Below, one piece after another: positions 12,101 to 24,100 of a stretch of DNA of 64,000 bases. Under the pieces are notes generated by a model. That model made no database searches, was not told the origin of the DNA, and saw nothing but the letters and a program-made list of their open reading frames with translations. Made by a program: the position numbers and the translations under genes. The DNA lies in the NCBI GenBank assembly GCA_032718565.1, contig JAVGVS010000021.1, positions 4,182,047 through 4,246,046 on the forward strand. The letters are read 5' to 3'. The DNA is from Distichodus sexfasciatus. Lineage: Eukaryota; Chordata; Actinopteri; Characiformes; Distichodontidae. Positions within the stretch are counted from its first letter, which is position 1. Each line of letters opens with the position of its first letter.

Positions 12101-15100
12101 CTATGATAGATGTCATGACACAGTGCATCACAGTTTGCTGTGTATAAGGTTGCATAATTCAAGACCAAAGTGAGTGCACTTATGGTCGCCCGTCAACTCC
12201 CATCAGCCCCTACAATGGGCTCGAGAGATCACACGAGACTGGAAAGCCAAAGTGAGCAATCACAGAAAATCTCTGGAGTAATATGCATTTTTCGCCTTGG
12301 AGAATGAAATAAAGCTGGCCATCAATTGGTCGAATTCTGTCAAGCCAATTTTCTGTTACAGCAAGCACCCGCCTTCAACTTCTCAAGAGGTGATCACCAG
12401 ATGGTCATTACTGCAAGAATATTCAGGATTTTTCATTGTAACCAGAAATGGATTAAAACAAAACCTGAATCATACGACCTGATATTTTATTGGCAGCTTT
12501 ATATTGAAATATACTTCATGTACTGTATGTACTAATGAGAGTCCTATAACTGATTTGTTTTTGAGGAACAAATCGTATATTTGAGAGCCTTCACATGCAT
12601 CCCTGCTGACGTGGCGGTATGTCACATGTCACACAGGTTGCAATGTCGTGTTCCAACTTATTATAGCCTCTGAGGTTGTTGTCCTTGGTCTGGATTCTGG
12701 ACTTCACACCTGAGATATGCAGAGAACTCATGCAGTCGTATATAATGGTGGCATTATAATCCTGCCTCACTCAGCATGTGCCCTTTGCAGTGGTCCAAAA
12801 GCAAATTTCTTTGTACGGGACAGCTACTAGCCAACTTAGCATTACTCCCTTTCAAGTCTCAAAGAAAGCATTGTGTTTGAAAAGGTGTGGACATGGCCTC
12901 AGAGGGGCCCAACTCAAACTGGAAGGAGAACTAGAGGAAGGAAAGTGGAATTGGAGGTGGAATGGCAGAATGAGGCCTGGCAGCATAGATTGAAGGCTTA
13001 GATTAAAAGCTTGCGCTATGGGTGGTCTGTTGGGTAATGGCCTGCTGGGGGCACTGCAGTGGGCTTTCTCAGCATACACACCCTCTACCGGGCCCATGTT
13101 TACCCGGAGGAGCAGTCATATGGATCCATACTGTACCATGTCTTATAGCAAGGGGCCCCTCTGGCCTCCATGACTTCAGTGGTGTATAAGCACGTCTTCG
13201 TCTCGCTCATCTTTGATGGACGTTTTCCATATTTTCCAAACATAGTTGATAGGCATCTTGTTTTTACTGTACACTGCTCTGTGCTGCCTTTGGATGGTTT
13301 TATTTTTGTTTCTCCCATTCTGTAACCCGCTGAAAGAATGTGCTGAAAAGTAGGTCCTATAAGTAAATGGAGACAACAACTAGGGAAATCATTTGAAAAG
13401 GTAAAGGGGCAAATTCTAGAGTATGTGAGATTTGTCATCTCTCAAAGGAACAGAGCTGAATTTAAAAGAAAACAGATGGAAACCAGGCTTCACATAATTT
13501 TATAATCGTTCTCAGGGTGGACTTTTTACATTTTTTACAAGTTTTTTTGTTACTTATAATTATTATTGTTTTTACTTTGCCATTGCAGCAGCCATTGTTT
13601 TGTGGAGGGTGATTCACACATTTACCAAAAAAAAACAGTTTCTCAGCTCATCTAAGCTCAAATGAGTTCAAATAAGACTGACCCAACCCACTGCCTTGGG
13701 AAACAAGCCAGCCATGCCATCGTTCACCCGAAATAATGAAGGTATTTTGCGAGAGCTTTGCTGTGACATTGACCTCTAAATACAGGGCAAATCCTTTTGT
13801 GCTGACTTGTGCAATGTTAAGATGAGGGTCACATATGACACCTGAGGCTGTTTTTCTCTTGACCTTAGCTTAGCCTCAAGGACATTCAGCCCGTCAAGTG
13901 TAGAGATGCCTGTGATTAATGATGTCCTGCGGTAACACATGCTGTACAAGTACAGGTTTGTCCCCAGACCTCTGCAGCTCTGCTGATCACTGCTCAACCT
14001 GCTCTTGTCACATCTGCAGCAAAATCAATACCTGTAACGTTAAGGGTGGTAAAATGCTACCCAGAGTGTTTTTTGGGGAGAATAGTGCTTTTGCTCTGCA
14101 TCCAGTCAAAATGACAAATTAACTGTTCTTGATTTGTCCTCTACCATGTCCTGGATATTATTATACTTATTATTATCAGTTCAGGTACCATTTCCTCCAA
14201 CCTCTTTGCAGCTATTGGTATGATTGTGGTATAGTGATTGGATACTTAACTTCAAGATGTCCTGAAAAAGGCAGTTAAAATCAGTTGCTCATGGGAGAAT
14301 GTGAATAGAAAATGAAAGTCATTCTGGACGAGGCTGTCCACTAAATGCTGTACAAAATAAATCAGTTGGGAATCCCCAGCCTAGCTGTTGACTAACATGT
14401 GATTTTTTTTCTTGAACTGACATTCCTCAATGCTGGCAGCTTTACATTTTGTTTATTTTATTTTATTCTGAATGTATGCAGTTTCTACTTTAGGAAGCGC
14501 CTCTTTTTAGAGCTAAATTTGCACAGTTGGTCACTTTCTCTCCCCTTCTCCCTCCCGCCCTCATCCTCTCTCCTTGTTTCTGATCTTGGTCATTGCAGGG
14601 ACCTGAAGCTGGACAACATTCTTTTGGATGCTGAGGGTCACTGTAAGCTGGCTGACTTTGGGATGTGTAAAGAAGGCATTCTAAACGGTGTCACTACCAC
14701 CACTTTCTGTGGTACTCCAGACTACATCGCCCCTGAGGTATGGCCCGGTTTATGTGCCATCCAAAGCAGTTGCTGTGAAAATATAAGAAGTTACACACTG
14801 TTTTGTAGATTTTATGTGAATGATTTACATGCTGCTTTTTTTCATTTTTATGCCTCTTTCTTTTTCTCATTTACAGTTTACAAAAGAAGCTATGTAAACA
14901 GTAACTCTCTCTCTTTCTCTCAGATCCTGCAAGAGTTGGAATATGGCCCATCAGTGGACTGGTGGGCTCTGGGTGTTCTGATGTACGAGATGATGGCAGG
15001 CCAGCCACCCTTTGAGGCAGATAACGAGGACGACCTGTTCGAGTCTATCCTCCACGATGACGTGCTCTACCCCGTCTGGCTCAGCAAGGAGGCCGTCAGC

Positions 15101-16968
15101 ATCCTCAAAGCTGTGAGCACCTCCTCCCCCATCCTCCTCACACACTAGTTTCTCACTACTCTCTCAGCTCCTACAGCCTGCTATAGACCTTCCTGTCCAT
15201 TTCTTACCCTTTCACCTATTTCCCTTGTCCTACCCTCTGTTCCCTCCTCCTCCTCTTCTCCAGAGCCTGTCCCTCCCTTCCATGCCATCGGCTTCCTGCG
15301 TTTGTGTTCACTTGTGCATATGGATCCTCCAAGGCTTGCAGTGTGTCTGAGCATATGCATATTAATGCCAAAAAAAATGCATATTTCAAGAGTCTCTACT
15401 TCGATCCTGCAAACGTGGATTTTATGCTTGTTGTAATTCTTATTCAGTGCAAAGTGTGAAAGTAACGTTAGTGTGATCAAGAAATACTTTCCACTTCAAC
15501 CCAGAGTGTAGCTTGTGGAAACATGTTGCAGCAAAAAAGTAGAACAAAAAAAATCAAAGTGGAAAAATATGCATCAGCTTGTTGCAACAATATTTTTGTT
15601 TTCAAAAAATCTACATTATAATGCAAATTTCTGCATTTTTCATCTTTTATCTTTATCCACAAAATGTTGCATTTCATGAGTTGAAAAAACTCGCAACTTG
15701 CAAGTTGGTTTTTGGTGCATTTTTTCCCCCACATTTTTTCTTTGTCCTCAGTGCAGAGTGAACAGTAACATGGGCAAACCTGTAAATCTTTTCTAAAGTA
15801 TATTAACTGCACGTGTTGTGTTTTCTGCCCTCAAGTTCATGACAAAGAGCCCCAACAAGCGTCTGGGCTGTGTGATGTCTCAGGGCCTAGAGGAGGCCAT
15901 CAAAGTGCATCCCTTCTTCAGAGAGATAGACTGGGTCCTGCTGGAGCAAAGGAAAATCAAACCCCCATTCAAGCCTCGCATTGTGAGTACCCTCACTGAT
16001 ACATGCACACACACATTCACAAACAGAACAAACACGTATCATTTGCATAAACTCTATTATTCACCAGTTATAAATATATGTTGCAGTCTCTGCACAATTT
16101 TGCAAAAGAAATAACACTCACGCCACCTATTTAGAGACTGTCTCTTTTAACTGACGTATACTGTTGTGAGTTTGTGGTCTAGACTGAAAGTCAGATGCCA
16201 CAACGGCATCGTGCTGCTTCTGCTTTCCCATGGTGGGGTGATGTGTGTGTGTGTGTGTGTGTGTCTGTCACAGAGATAGTTTGATGGAGAGAAAACGCTT
16301 GTTTCTATGTGTGTGTGGTTAATTTAGGGGTCACAGGAAGTTGAGAGGAAAGTGTCTCCGTTGCTTGCCCTCATGCCTGTCTGACTAACCTTCATCTGAA
16401 CTTCACTGACATCACACAGGCTCATAGGTTTTGTCATTTGATAAAGTACAAGAGAGGAGATTTAGAAAGATACAGTAAAAACTGTGTTGTTTGAAATATG
16501 CAGTTTCACACTGCCTGTATCTTCTACAGTGGTGAAAGATTTGAGGTTGTAAACTTGCACATCAAAGCTGTTTAGTAAGACAGTTTTTGCAGAATGGAAT
16601 TTCATAATTAAAAACTGATGTGTGGGGGGAAAAACTCACAACCTGTAGCATGTTTTATGCAAAGTCGGTAACAGACATGTCACATGCTACTTTTTTTCTA
16701 GTAGCTTTGCATATACCAGAATATAAAGTGCATTAAAACCTATAAAACATTTTGTTCTGCAAGCTTTACAAAAAATAAAAGCATTAACATATGACTCTCT
16801 TTTCCTCTCCACTTTTTACAGAAAACCAAGAGGGATGTGAATAACTTTGACCAGGATTTCACACGGGAGGATCCTGTCCTCACTCCAGTAGACGATGCCA
16901 TTATTAAACAGATCAACCAAGAGGAGTTTAAAGGATTCTCCTACTTTGGAGAAGAGACACTATCCTAA
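5965..16968 (+). CDS. prkce: Protein kinase C epsilon, 3' part (five catalytic-domain exons)
   Basis: Spliced partial gene; the upstream exons are outside the window. Exons: 5965-6115, 14599-14737, 14924-15112, 15836-15982, 16822-16968 (stop TAA 16966-16968). The last four join in one clean frame of about 207 residues. They show the catalytic loop RDLKLDN, the DFG magnesium motif (ADFGMCKEG), the activation loop TFCGTPDYIAPE, the WWALGVLMYEM helix, the turn motif VLTPVD and the hydrophobic motif FKGFSYFG. The family is a calcium-independent, diacylglycerol-activated serine/threonine kinase acting at membranes. The tail (HPFFREIDWVLLEQRKIKPP, then KTKRDVNNFDQDF and a short GEETLS end) matches epsilon rather than eta, theta or delta. 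The first exon in the window carries frameshifts (see its own entry and the finding). The neighbouring epas1 agrees with the vertebrate PRKCE-EPAS1 order. The fish paralogue (a or b) is not determined. Confidence 0.93.
6116..14598 (+). other. prkce: prkce 8.5 kb intron, non-coding
   Basis: GT (6116-6117) to AG (14597-14598). No coding exon recognised. A sequence resembling a hAT terminal repeat (CAGTGGTTCTCAAAC) starts near 6378. A short (AAGAAT)n-like run lies at 10039-10056. Several overlapping open frames at 8459-9603 look random. Confidence 0.6.
14599..14737 (+). CDS. prkce: prkce exon: catalytic loop, DFG and activation loop
   Basis: Acceptor TTGCAG, donor GAG|GTATGG. It starts by completing the AG|G arginine of RDLKLDN, then carries DFGMCKEG, GVTTTTFCGTPDYIAPE with the activation-loop threonine. 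It ends on a complete codon. Confidence 0.95.
14924..15112 (+). CDS. prkce: prkce exon: C-lobe
   Basis: Acceptor CTCTCAG, donor GCT|GTGAGC. 63 codons, beginning ILQELEYGPSVDWWALG and including PPFEADNEDDLFESILHDD. This stretch is nearly identical to vertebrate PKC epsilon. Confidence 0.95.
15113..15835 (+). other. prkce: prkce intron
   Basis: GTGAGC to AAG. No feature recognised in it. The preceding 186-bp intron (14738-14923) is open in one frame, which is why a 249-codon open frame spans both exons. Confidence 0.6.
15836..15982 (+). CDS. prkce: prkce exon: end of kinase domain
   Basis: Acceptor CTCAAG, donor ATT|GTGAGT. 49 codons starting FMTKSPNKRLGCVMSQ and ending EQRKIKPPFKPRI. The in-frame join to the previous exon gives ILKA|FMTK, as in the family. 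Confidence 0.95.
15983..16821 (+). other. prkce: prkce intron
   Basis: GTGAGT to ACAG. Contains a (TG)n microsatellite at 16242-16264; nothing else seen. Confidence 0.6.
16242..16264. repeat. (TG)n microsatellite
   Basis: Pure TG run in a prkce intron. Confidence 0.9.
16822..16968 (+). CDS. prkce: prkce last coding exon: AGC C-terminal tail
   Basis: Acceptor TTTACAG. 48 codons and TAA. Contains the turn motif (VLTPVD) and the hydrophobic motif (FKGFSYFG) whose phosphorylation matures PKC epsilon. The last residues are GEETLS, compared with GEDLMP in mammals. Confidence 0.95.
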   Translation, partial: KTKRDVNNFDQDFTREDPVLTPVDDAIIKQINQEEFKGFSYFGEETLS

Positions 16969-19031
16969 AATTCAGTCTCACAGCACCTGTCCACACCACA
17001 TCTTACCACACACACACAAACATATACATACTCAAATACTCATCTGGTGAGAAATGTCCGGTAAAAGTGCTGATGACAAGGTAGACAGCAAGAGGTCCAT
17101 GCTATGCTTCTAAAGCTTCTCCTGTTTCATTCTATTCTTCCTCTGCGTTCCTTTCCACACACTTTCTCTTGCCTCTTTCACTTCAGTTCTTCTGATTCCG
17201 GGCCTCTCAAGCCACACTGATGGTCCTGTACTGAAACCACGTTTGAGATTTCCGAAGCCACTCCAAACAGAGGTGGAGGAAGGGATCCGCTATGTCGAAC
17301 CAAATCTGATGATACCAATGATTGTACTACTCTTAAGAGTCAGGCCTATGCCTCCTCTGTAGGAAATAAAGAGAAAACGGTGATGACGATGATGGAGCTG
17401 ATTATGATATTAGGGAAGATGGTAAGGAGGAAGGAGTCAAGAGGAAGATGATTCCCTGCATAAGTGACAATGAGTTGTATTGTGCTGTGCAGTTAAATGC
17501 CTTTTTGTGTATTCAGGTGACATTTTGGGAGCAATTTTATAAAAAGAAAATATGATGACAGTATATATATACACCGTATATAAGTAAATATATAGTATCG
17601 ATTCCCTTACAGTGTTAAATGAAGGTCTGTTAGGAATGACGGCCTGCTGTTTATGATTTGTGTTGATCTGCAGTGTTGCCTAGTTGGCCTGTGTCTGTGT
17701 GCATGTGTTTGCATGAGTGAGTTCTCTTGGCATTTGGTAGCTCTTTTAATTTTTGCCCGTTGCTTTTCACAATGCGTGGTGTTAGTTCTTTCTCGGTGCG
17801 TGTGGATGTGTGTGTGTGGACAGGCCCTGGCACCATGCAACAGGAGGCATACTCCTGGGCAGAGAGGCCAGTGCTCCCAGCTGTCTCGCCCTTTGTACAG
17901 ATCATAACATGTACATAGTATCTGCTCCAAAGCCTGTTAAAGCTTCAAATAGAGTAGTCAACTGTTGCATGGTCTAGCAAACGATATTATTACTATTATT
18001 TGAGTAGTATCAGTATATGGAGAGAAAAACTTTTCCAGTGTCAATGTGCAATATACCCCTGAATATATTTTGTTTTCTTTCTTGGCAACTTAGATTATTA
18101 TCCTTTATTTTTTGCTGTTGTTTTTTGTCAGTTTATCTTTTTTGTGGTTGTCTGCTGTCATTCACTCCTGCTGATCTTAAATGGTGATGGCTGGAAACCT
18201 GGCCAAATGGCAGGATGTTGACCTAATGAGCAGGGTCTCTCTCCCCTTCTGTCTCTCCCTCTCTCTCTCTGTATGTGTGTATGATACTCTCATGTACATA
18301 GAGCATAAGACTGTGGAATGTAGTGGAAAATTTGTGTGTGCTCATAATTTATTCTATATTATACATATATATTTTCCCTTCTCATTGTGTCATTTAGCTG
18401 TTTATTTTTTACTGCAATTACTATGTGTCTGTGTATTTCAATCAACCAAGACATTTTACACCACTCCCAATTCCTATTTTAATTGGTTCCACCCCCCTAA
18501 CCCATGTCATTTCATGTTGTACAGTTCCAGTAGTGCAATCAGTCGTTTACAAAATGTGAACAAAGTGGAAGGAAAGGATGTTTTTGACAAAAAGGGTGAA
18601 TTTCAGGCTCACTAATTAATCTTTACTGGAATGTGATGACTGCTTGAACAATTTGCTGTATCTTCATTTTTATTTAAAACATTGTTAGTCTATTGATTGA
18701 TTTCCATTCCCCTTTGGGTTTTAGTGTCTATTCTTAAAAGTAGGCTATATAAAATATATAGAAAGACTTTTTAGATTGTATTGTTTGTTGCATTTTTTTT
18801 TTAAATGTGTGTAGGTCAGTCTCAGTCGATTTCACTTATTTTTGTGGAAGCCTTTCCCTACTCGCCACACATTTTTGCGGTTCACCCCCCACCAGCCTGT
18901 TTCTCTCTCTGTACCATGCCAAACACATTGCCTCACCTCTGGTTTATTTCTTAATCCTTTTTTACTGTAAATGAAAGAGTTTGCTATGTTGGAATCAACA
19001 ATGGTCTGTCTTTAAAGTCAAATAAAATAAA
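16969..19031 (+). other. prkce: prkce 3' UTR (predicted)
   Basis: Non-coding sequence after the stop. A (TG)-rich tract near 17697-17820 and a TATA-rich stretch at 17560-17590 are visible. Overlapping AATAAA signals at 19021-19026 and 19026-19031 are the likely polyadenylation signals; an earlier AATAAA-like site occurs near 17366. The UTR end is inferred, not proven. Confidence 0.5.
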
Positions 19032-20600
19032 CAAAAACAAACAGCTAAAATATTACCTCTTAAATTAAGTGCAAAGGTTTGTCAGGCTGAATATTGACTA
19101 TATGCGCATACAGTATTACAGTACAAAAAGGATTCATGATGTATAGTAGTGCTGTATGTATTATATATCTTGTATTGAACTTTAGTTTCTGTTTAGTGAA
19201 ACTTTGTGTGCACAGAGGTTTATCTTTTTTCTGGATACACTAGCTCTCACTGTAAGGATTTTATTATGTGCCAAACGTACTGTAATCTAAAGGATGTGAA
19301 TGTGTTTGGTTTTCGGTTTTGAACCTATTAAATACTAAGATGTCAAAAATGAAGACGTTTGGTTTGATGTGGTGACTGGAGTGTGAGGGGATCTGCAGAA
19401 GGCACATGTGCACAAACACAATCACAAGTGCGAGACTTCCACTGACTCCCACTATTGCTATATGTAAATAATTATACACACAACCCTTACCTTAACCTCA
19501 GTAACCAAATCTTTTCTCTTATTTTTTACTTTATTAGGGCCAGCTCTCACATACAAGAATGTCCTTACAAAACCGCAAATATTTGACACTGTCCATAACT
19601 ACAATGCTATATATCTAGTATACCCTTTCTTTTAGTTTAAATAGATATTAGAATATGCAAATTAATAAATACTTTTCCTGATAAGCTGCCCTTAAATAAT
19701 TTAAAAAATGACCTCAAAAGCCACAACTTTCTAACAAATTGCAACTTTTTTATATGGTATTATCATGACCACTTGATCTAAATCATTTTCCACCTAACCA
19801 AAGTAAGCAAAAGCAAATGTTATGACTATTTTAGTTTTTCTATAACAGCGTTTTCCTTAGGACCCCATTCCTCACAAAAATGTACCCACAGTGTCAGTTA
19901 TCCGAAATAATCTAAGGGTTTCCAATACTTCCAATGCAGCACAATCATGTCCTCACAAATACTTAATAGTCTGCGTGCAAACACACAGCTAGTTCAAATT
20001 CTTTGGATTTCCAGCTGTCATCAAGAAAGACAATTTAGCTTTTAATTATTTCTCACTTGCTTGGAAACACTTTGACTAAAATTTCTCGCTTGTCTTGAAA
20101 CTCCTCTTCGTGTTTGGTGCTGAATAGCTGCTGGTCTGGTTTGGGCTGCTGGTAACGGGCTTGTCCGGTATCACACTTAAATTTTGGCCGCCATTCCTCT
20201 TTAGAAAATGAGCAAATGACGTCACCGGTCAACGGTCAGTTTGTTCCTCTAAGTTCAAAGATTAAAATCTCGCGTTTTTCATCGTTCTGCTTACTACAGC
20301 ATTACACTCTCGAAGCCGTTTTCTGACGTTCCTTTTAAAAACGTAATTTATTTACGGTGTCTCGTTGATGAGAGCAGTAGCGCGCCCAAAGCGGGCTATT
20401 AGTTGACGCGTCCCAATTGAGCCTTACTCCCTATGTAGGTCCCTGCGTATTTCACAAGTCTTATTGAGACAAACAAACAACTGCAACGATTAAAAAACCC
20501 ATCAATTATGCTGTCATGTGGAAGCCCAGTACCTCTCATTACTCTGTAGCTCCAGCACAGGTTAATGAGCCCATCGCCCCAACGCTGTCTTTCTGGGATC
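19032..20600. other. Intergenic spacer between prkce and epas1
   Basis: AT-rich, with no gene seen. A perfect palindromic CRE (TGACGTCA) lies at 20217-20224 in a short GC-richer patch, about 870 bp upstream of the epas1 start codon. Confidence 0.6.
20217..20224. promoter_or_regulatory. CRE palindrome TGACGTCA
   Basis: An exact CREB/ATF consensus palindrome upstream of epas1. Function is inferred from sequence only. Confidence 0.4.
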
Positions 20601-20689
20601 CTAAACGTCATATGGTCGTCTTCTGATCACATTTGGACAGAAAGATAGCATGAGAGAAGGTGTAGGGCACTTTGTAGGGAGCAAGGGGC

Positions 20690-20862
20690 AATTGAGACGA
20701 AGCCCTTGAAACGGCCGCCAATCAGTGCGCACAGATTTGCCGCGCGCCCGGCGCGTGCACGGGAAACGGACGCGGACGCGCGCCGGGAGAGAAACGCGCC
20801 GGAGCGCCGCGATCGACCCTTAAAGCGTCCGGAGCCCGAACGTCTGTGTCACACGGGAGAGG
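20690..20862 (+). promoter_or_regulatory. epas1: epas1 CpG-rich promoter with CCAAT box
   Basis: The only strongly CpG-dense stretch in its neighbourhood, with many CG dinucleotides between 20711 and 20830. A GCCAATCAG NF-Y type box sits at 20717-20725, and a GCGTG core (a possible hypoxia-response element) at 20753-20757. No TATA box is evident. The transcription start is inferred to lie between here and the IRE at 20863. Confidence 0.55.
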
Positions 20863-20898
20863 GAGTGCGATCCTCGGCAGTGTTCTGAGACTGCACTC
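20863..20898 (+). promoter_or_regulatory. epas1: Iron-responsive element (HIF-2 alpha type) in epas1 5' UTR
   Basis: Hairpin: lower stem GAGTGC (20863-20868) pairs with GCACTC (20893-20898). The unpaired bulge C is at 20872. The upper stem CTCGG (20873-20877) pairs with CTGAG (20885-20889), including one G-U pair. The apical loop is CAGTGT (20878-20883), the canonical CAGUGN. One extra base (T20884) lies on the 3' side, the known peculiarity of the mammalian HIF-2 alpha IRE. In mammals IRP1 binds this element and represses EPAS1 translation when iron is low. The core CCTCGGCAGTGT is the same as I recall for human. Confidence 0.9.
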
Positions 20899-20940
20899 AC
20901 GACCCCAAACCGAGTGGGAAATTGACTCTCTGCGCCGTGG

Positions 20941-20964
20941 ATGGAAATTAAACCGGAGAACTAA
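20941..20964 (+). other. epas1 uORF 1 (7 codons)
   Basis: First ATG downstream of the IRE. It reads MEIKPEN and stops at TAA 20962-20964. The stop abuts the ATG of the next uORF. Confidence 0.5.
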
Positions 20965-21090
20965 ATGGTCGACCGTCGCCTGTGGATGTTTCCGAGTTTT
21001 ACGCGCAAAACTTTTTCTCCTGTTGGTGTTGTTTCCACATTGCGCCTGACGCCGCTCGGGATCACGACTTTCCAAATTTGTGAACCATGA
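20965..21090 (+). other. epas1 uORF 2 (41 codons), overlapping the main start
   Basis: ATG at 20965. The frame stays open for 41 codons and ends at TGA 21088-21090, overlapping the epas1 ATG (21087-21089) as ATGA. No homology recognised; the translated peptide starts MVDRRLWMF. Confidence 0.5.
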
Positions 21091-21112
21091 CTGCTGAAAA
21101 AGAGAAGAAGAG
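21087..21112 (+). CDS. epas1: epas1 exon 1 (coding part)
   Basis: MTAEKEKK plus two bases of Arg; donor AG|GTAAGA. Human starts MTADKEKKR with the same split codon. Confidence 0.93.
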
Positions 21113-24100
21113 GTAAGAATTATTTGCTTTTTTTAAAAAAAAATCACTTGTTGATTCAGTAATGTTGGGTGTTGATAGAAAACGTTGTGTTTAGTTTTAT
21201 TTGCTTGTTGTTGTTTTTTCCTTCTGCGCAATCGATTGCAGTTCTGCGTTATTTTGACGTCTGCTAAAAATTACATTATAGGCACCCAATCAGTTTATCC
21301 AAACTTTGGCTAAACATTATGTGACGACGTAAGAGCCACGTAATATCTCGTTATATTTAAAGGTTATTTTGATATTTGTATTACACTAATAGTATTAAAG
21401 GTGCAGCCTGTGGCTAGTCTGTTTATCGTTCGAAGCAGGGGGTTCTACTCTGTGACTTTTTGCGCCTGTTTCGCTGGGAAAATGTGATTTTTGTGTCTTT
21501 ATTGATGTTAAAAGGAAAAGAATCCTCAAATCATCAAAGAATTGATGCCACATAGGAACGAATGTTTTATCTTAGTAAAGGTTCTTTATGGAGCCATATG
21601 GCACAGCAAGGTTTAATTTTGTTGGACAGATGTGTTGATAAGACATCATATTGATCTGTCAAAATCTGGATAATTTAGCATTTTTTACTTTAATATAGGC
21701 CTGCAGTAACATGCTGTGGAAAAAGCTACAGATTACTAATGTTGTCTAGTTATTGATGTTATTGTAAGAACCCATCTTTCTTTGAAAAGCTTAGTGGATC
21801 TCTTTTTTTTCCAATTTGAATGGAAGGTGGAAAGTGGAGAGATAATAAATTCATGTTAACATTGTTAACCTAAGGAACAAAATTAGGGCTAAAACCCTGA
21901 GTGAAACAAAAGAGTCTATAAAGTACTTAATTTATGGCAACTTTATTTGAGTATACAATTAAAATTTGTCTGTGCATATTTTCTGGTTTGTTAGACTCAG
22001 AGAAGCGATAAGGAAATGGGGAATTTGCTCATACTTTAGTGTCATGCTGAGGCCTGTTAATTTTCGCTGATAATAAACATTAATATCAGCATAGCTGTGT
22101 ATTGTATCTGAAGATGTAATTTGTATATGTAAGGTTTTCACGAATTTTGCAGTTTGTGCTGGACATACAGTACTCCATCATGGAGGATGGACAAACATGA
22201 TTTAAAAAAATGAATGTTATCTAGTCATGTAGAAATTTCCAGAATTTCCAGTGATGCATTCAAATGTTGTCTCAATATGTGATGAATACAAAAATTGTAA
22301 ACTTAAGGTGGTGTTTGATGATAAATCTTTATAGCACTGTTTCAGCCACAACCTAGAACTTTCTTCAGGCTGTCTCTTTTTCTCTCTTTCTCGATCTCTT
22401 TCTCTTTCTCTTGCACGCTGAGGAAACCTACTGTTTAACACAATATATTATTTCTGCAATTCATTGCTTAAGTCCCAGACACTTAAGCTAAAATTATTTT
22501 CTTTGGTTTTAAGTACTTTTGCCTTAAGCACTAATGTTTTTCCTGTCAATATCCTATTTCAAACCCATAATACAGATTTAAGAATGGATAACACTGTCAT
22601 TTTTCATCCTGTTGTATGAACTTTTTGATGCATGTTAGATTTATGACATCACATACAAAGGAAGTTTGACTACGTATTTTAACTAGTTTAGTCGTGTTTG
22701 TAAGTTGATGCTGACTCTTGGATACCTGTGGGACACTTAAAGAAGGACTGATTTGTTCTACGTGGTTGGCTCTTAGGCCATCAGGCAATTGTTAGCGGGG
22801 ACATAATGTACCAGTGCAGATGGAGATTAGCAAGTAATTGTTCACCTTCTTTTCAGAGTGTGGAAAAGCACAGGGAAATGGACAGCGAGAAGCCGGCTGT
22901 TAGGACACACAGAACCAGCCCCTGCCTTCTCACCACAGCTTCAGCACTTTATCGGGCTGTCGGCCATTTAGGTCCTTTGCAAATTCAGATTCAGTTGGTC
23001 TCATGTTTCTGAACCTCTGTTGTCTGCTCTATAATTTAGGCTGATGTCTTTAGAGACTTCAGCCCTTTGAGCTAAATCTTCCCCATGGGTTATGAGAGGG
23101 CGCAGGGGTATGTGTTGATCACATAATCTCCCATAATGACTTTATCACTTAATTTATTTTCCTTTATTCAGCTTGATAGGTTCTTTATTCATGTAGTGTT
23201 AATAACTGGGTGGATGAGTTCAAATTAATGTCACAATTACTTTACTTTACTCTTATTGCACTTAATGAATGAATATTGATTATTACTTGAATTGGACTGA
23301 GTTGATGCATGTACCTGAACATTTTTAAGGTGATAGTTCATGAAATCATACATTGAAGAAAGTATTAATTGAATTAAACTACATACGCAAAATATTAAGA
23401 GCTCCTAAATGTTGGTTTGTGTACATTTTGGTTTCTTGTCTGGTTTGGTATTTGTTACTTATTTCTATATGGTTTGGGCAGTACAATAATGTGAGTATTT
23501 GTGAATAGAGGCTCTGTGTGGTCTGGGACCTGGGTTTATCTGAATTCTGCTCTAATCTAGTTAAGACTTGAGACCGAGCAAAAGAGCACTGAGGATCAGC
23601 TTAGTAATCATGTGACTGCCTGTTTTTAATGACCAATTAAGTGAAGTGAAGTAAAAAGGCCTCAGGGTGTAGGGCATAGGTGCAAGAGTTGGTCTGTTGT
23701 ATTGTCAAGCACTTTTGGGTGTTGAAAAAATGGCGATAAGCTGCCACCAACTTCTCTTCCTCCCTCTCTCCCCCCCTTTACTTTCCCCATACAAAATCTC
23801 CTTAACATTTTAACAGCGCTACTTACCTTTTGCCTTTTCTGTTCCACAAACACTCATGGAGTGTTGGTGCTTTTAATTAAAGTCAATGTAAGTTAACTTA
23901 ATATAAGTTAATGCTGAAATGGGAGTGTTTATTTTAGCTTCTCACCCAAGGTCTTTGTAGCTGGTAAATCAGTTAATGAGGCAGAACACTTTATTATGCT
24001 GTCAGTGTACAGCATGTGCAAATAACTGCGGTGTCAGAATGGCTGACAGAAGTGCTGCCTGAATGACATGGCCGTATTTCTTTATTGACTGGCCATGCTG

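Noticed and set aside
14399..15148. A 249-codon open frame on the + strand
   Set aside because: It is two prkce exons with an intron that happens to stay open between them; the splice sites and family alignment define the real exons.
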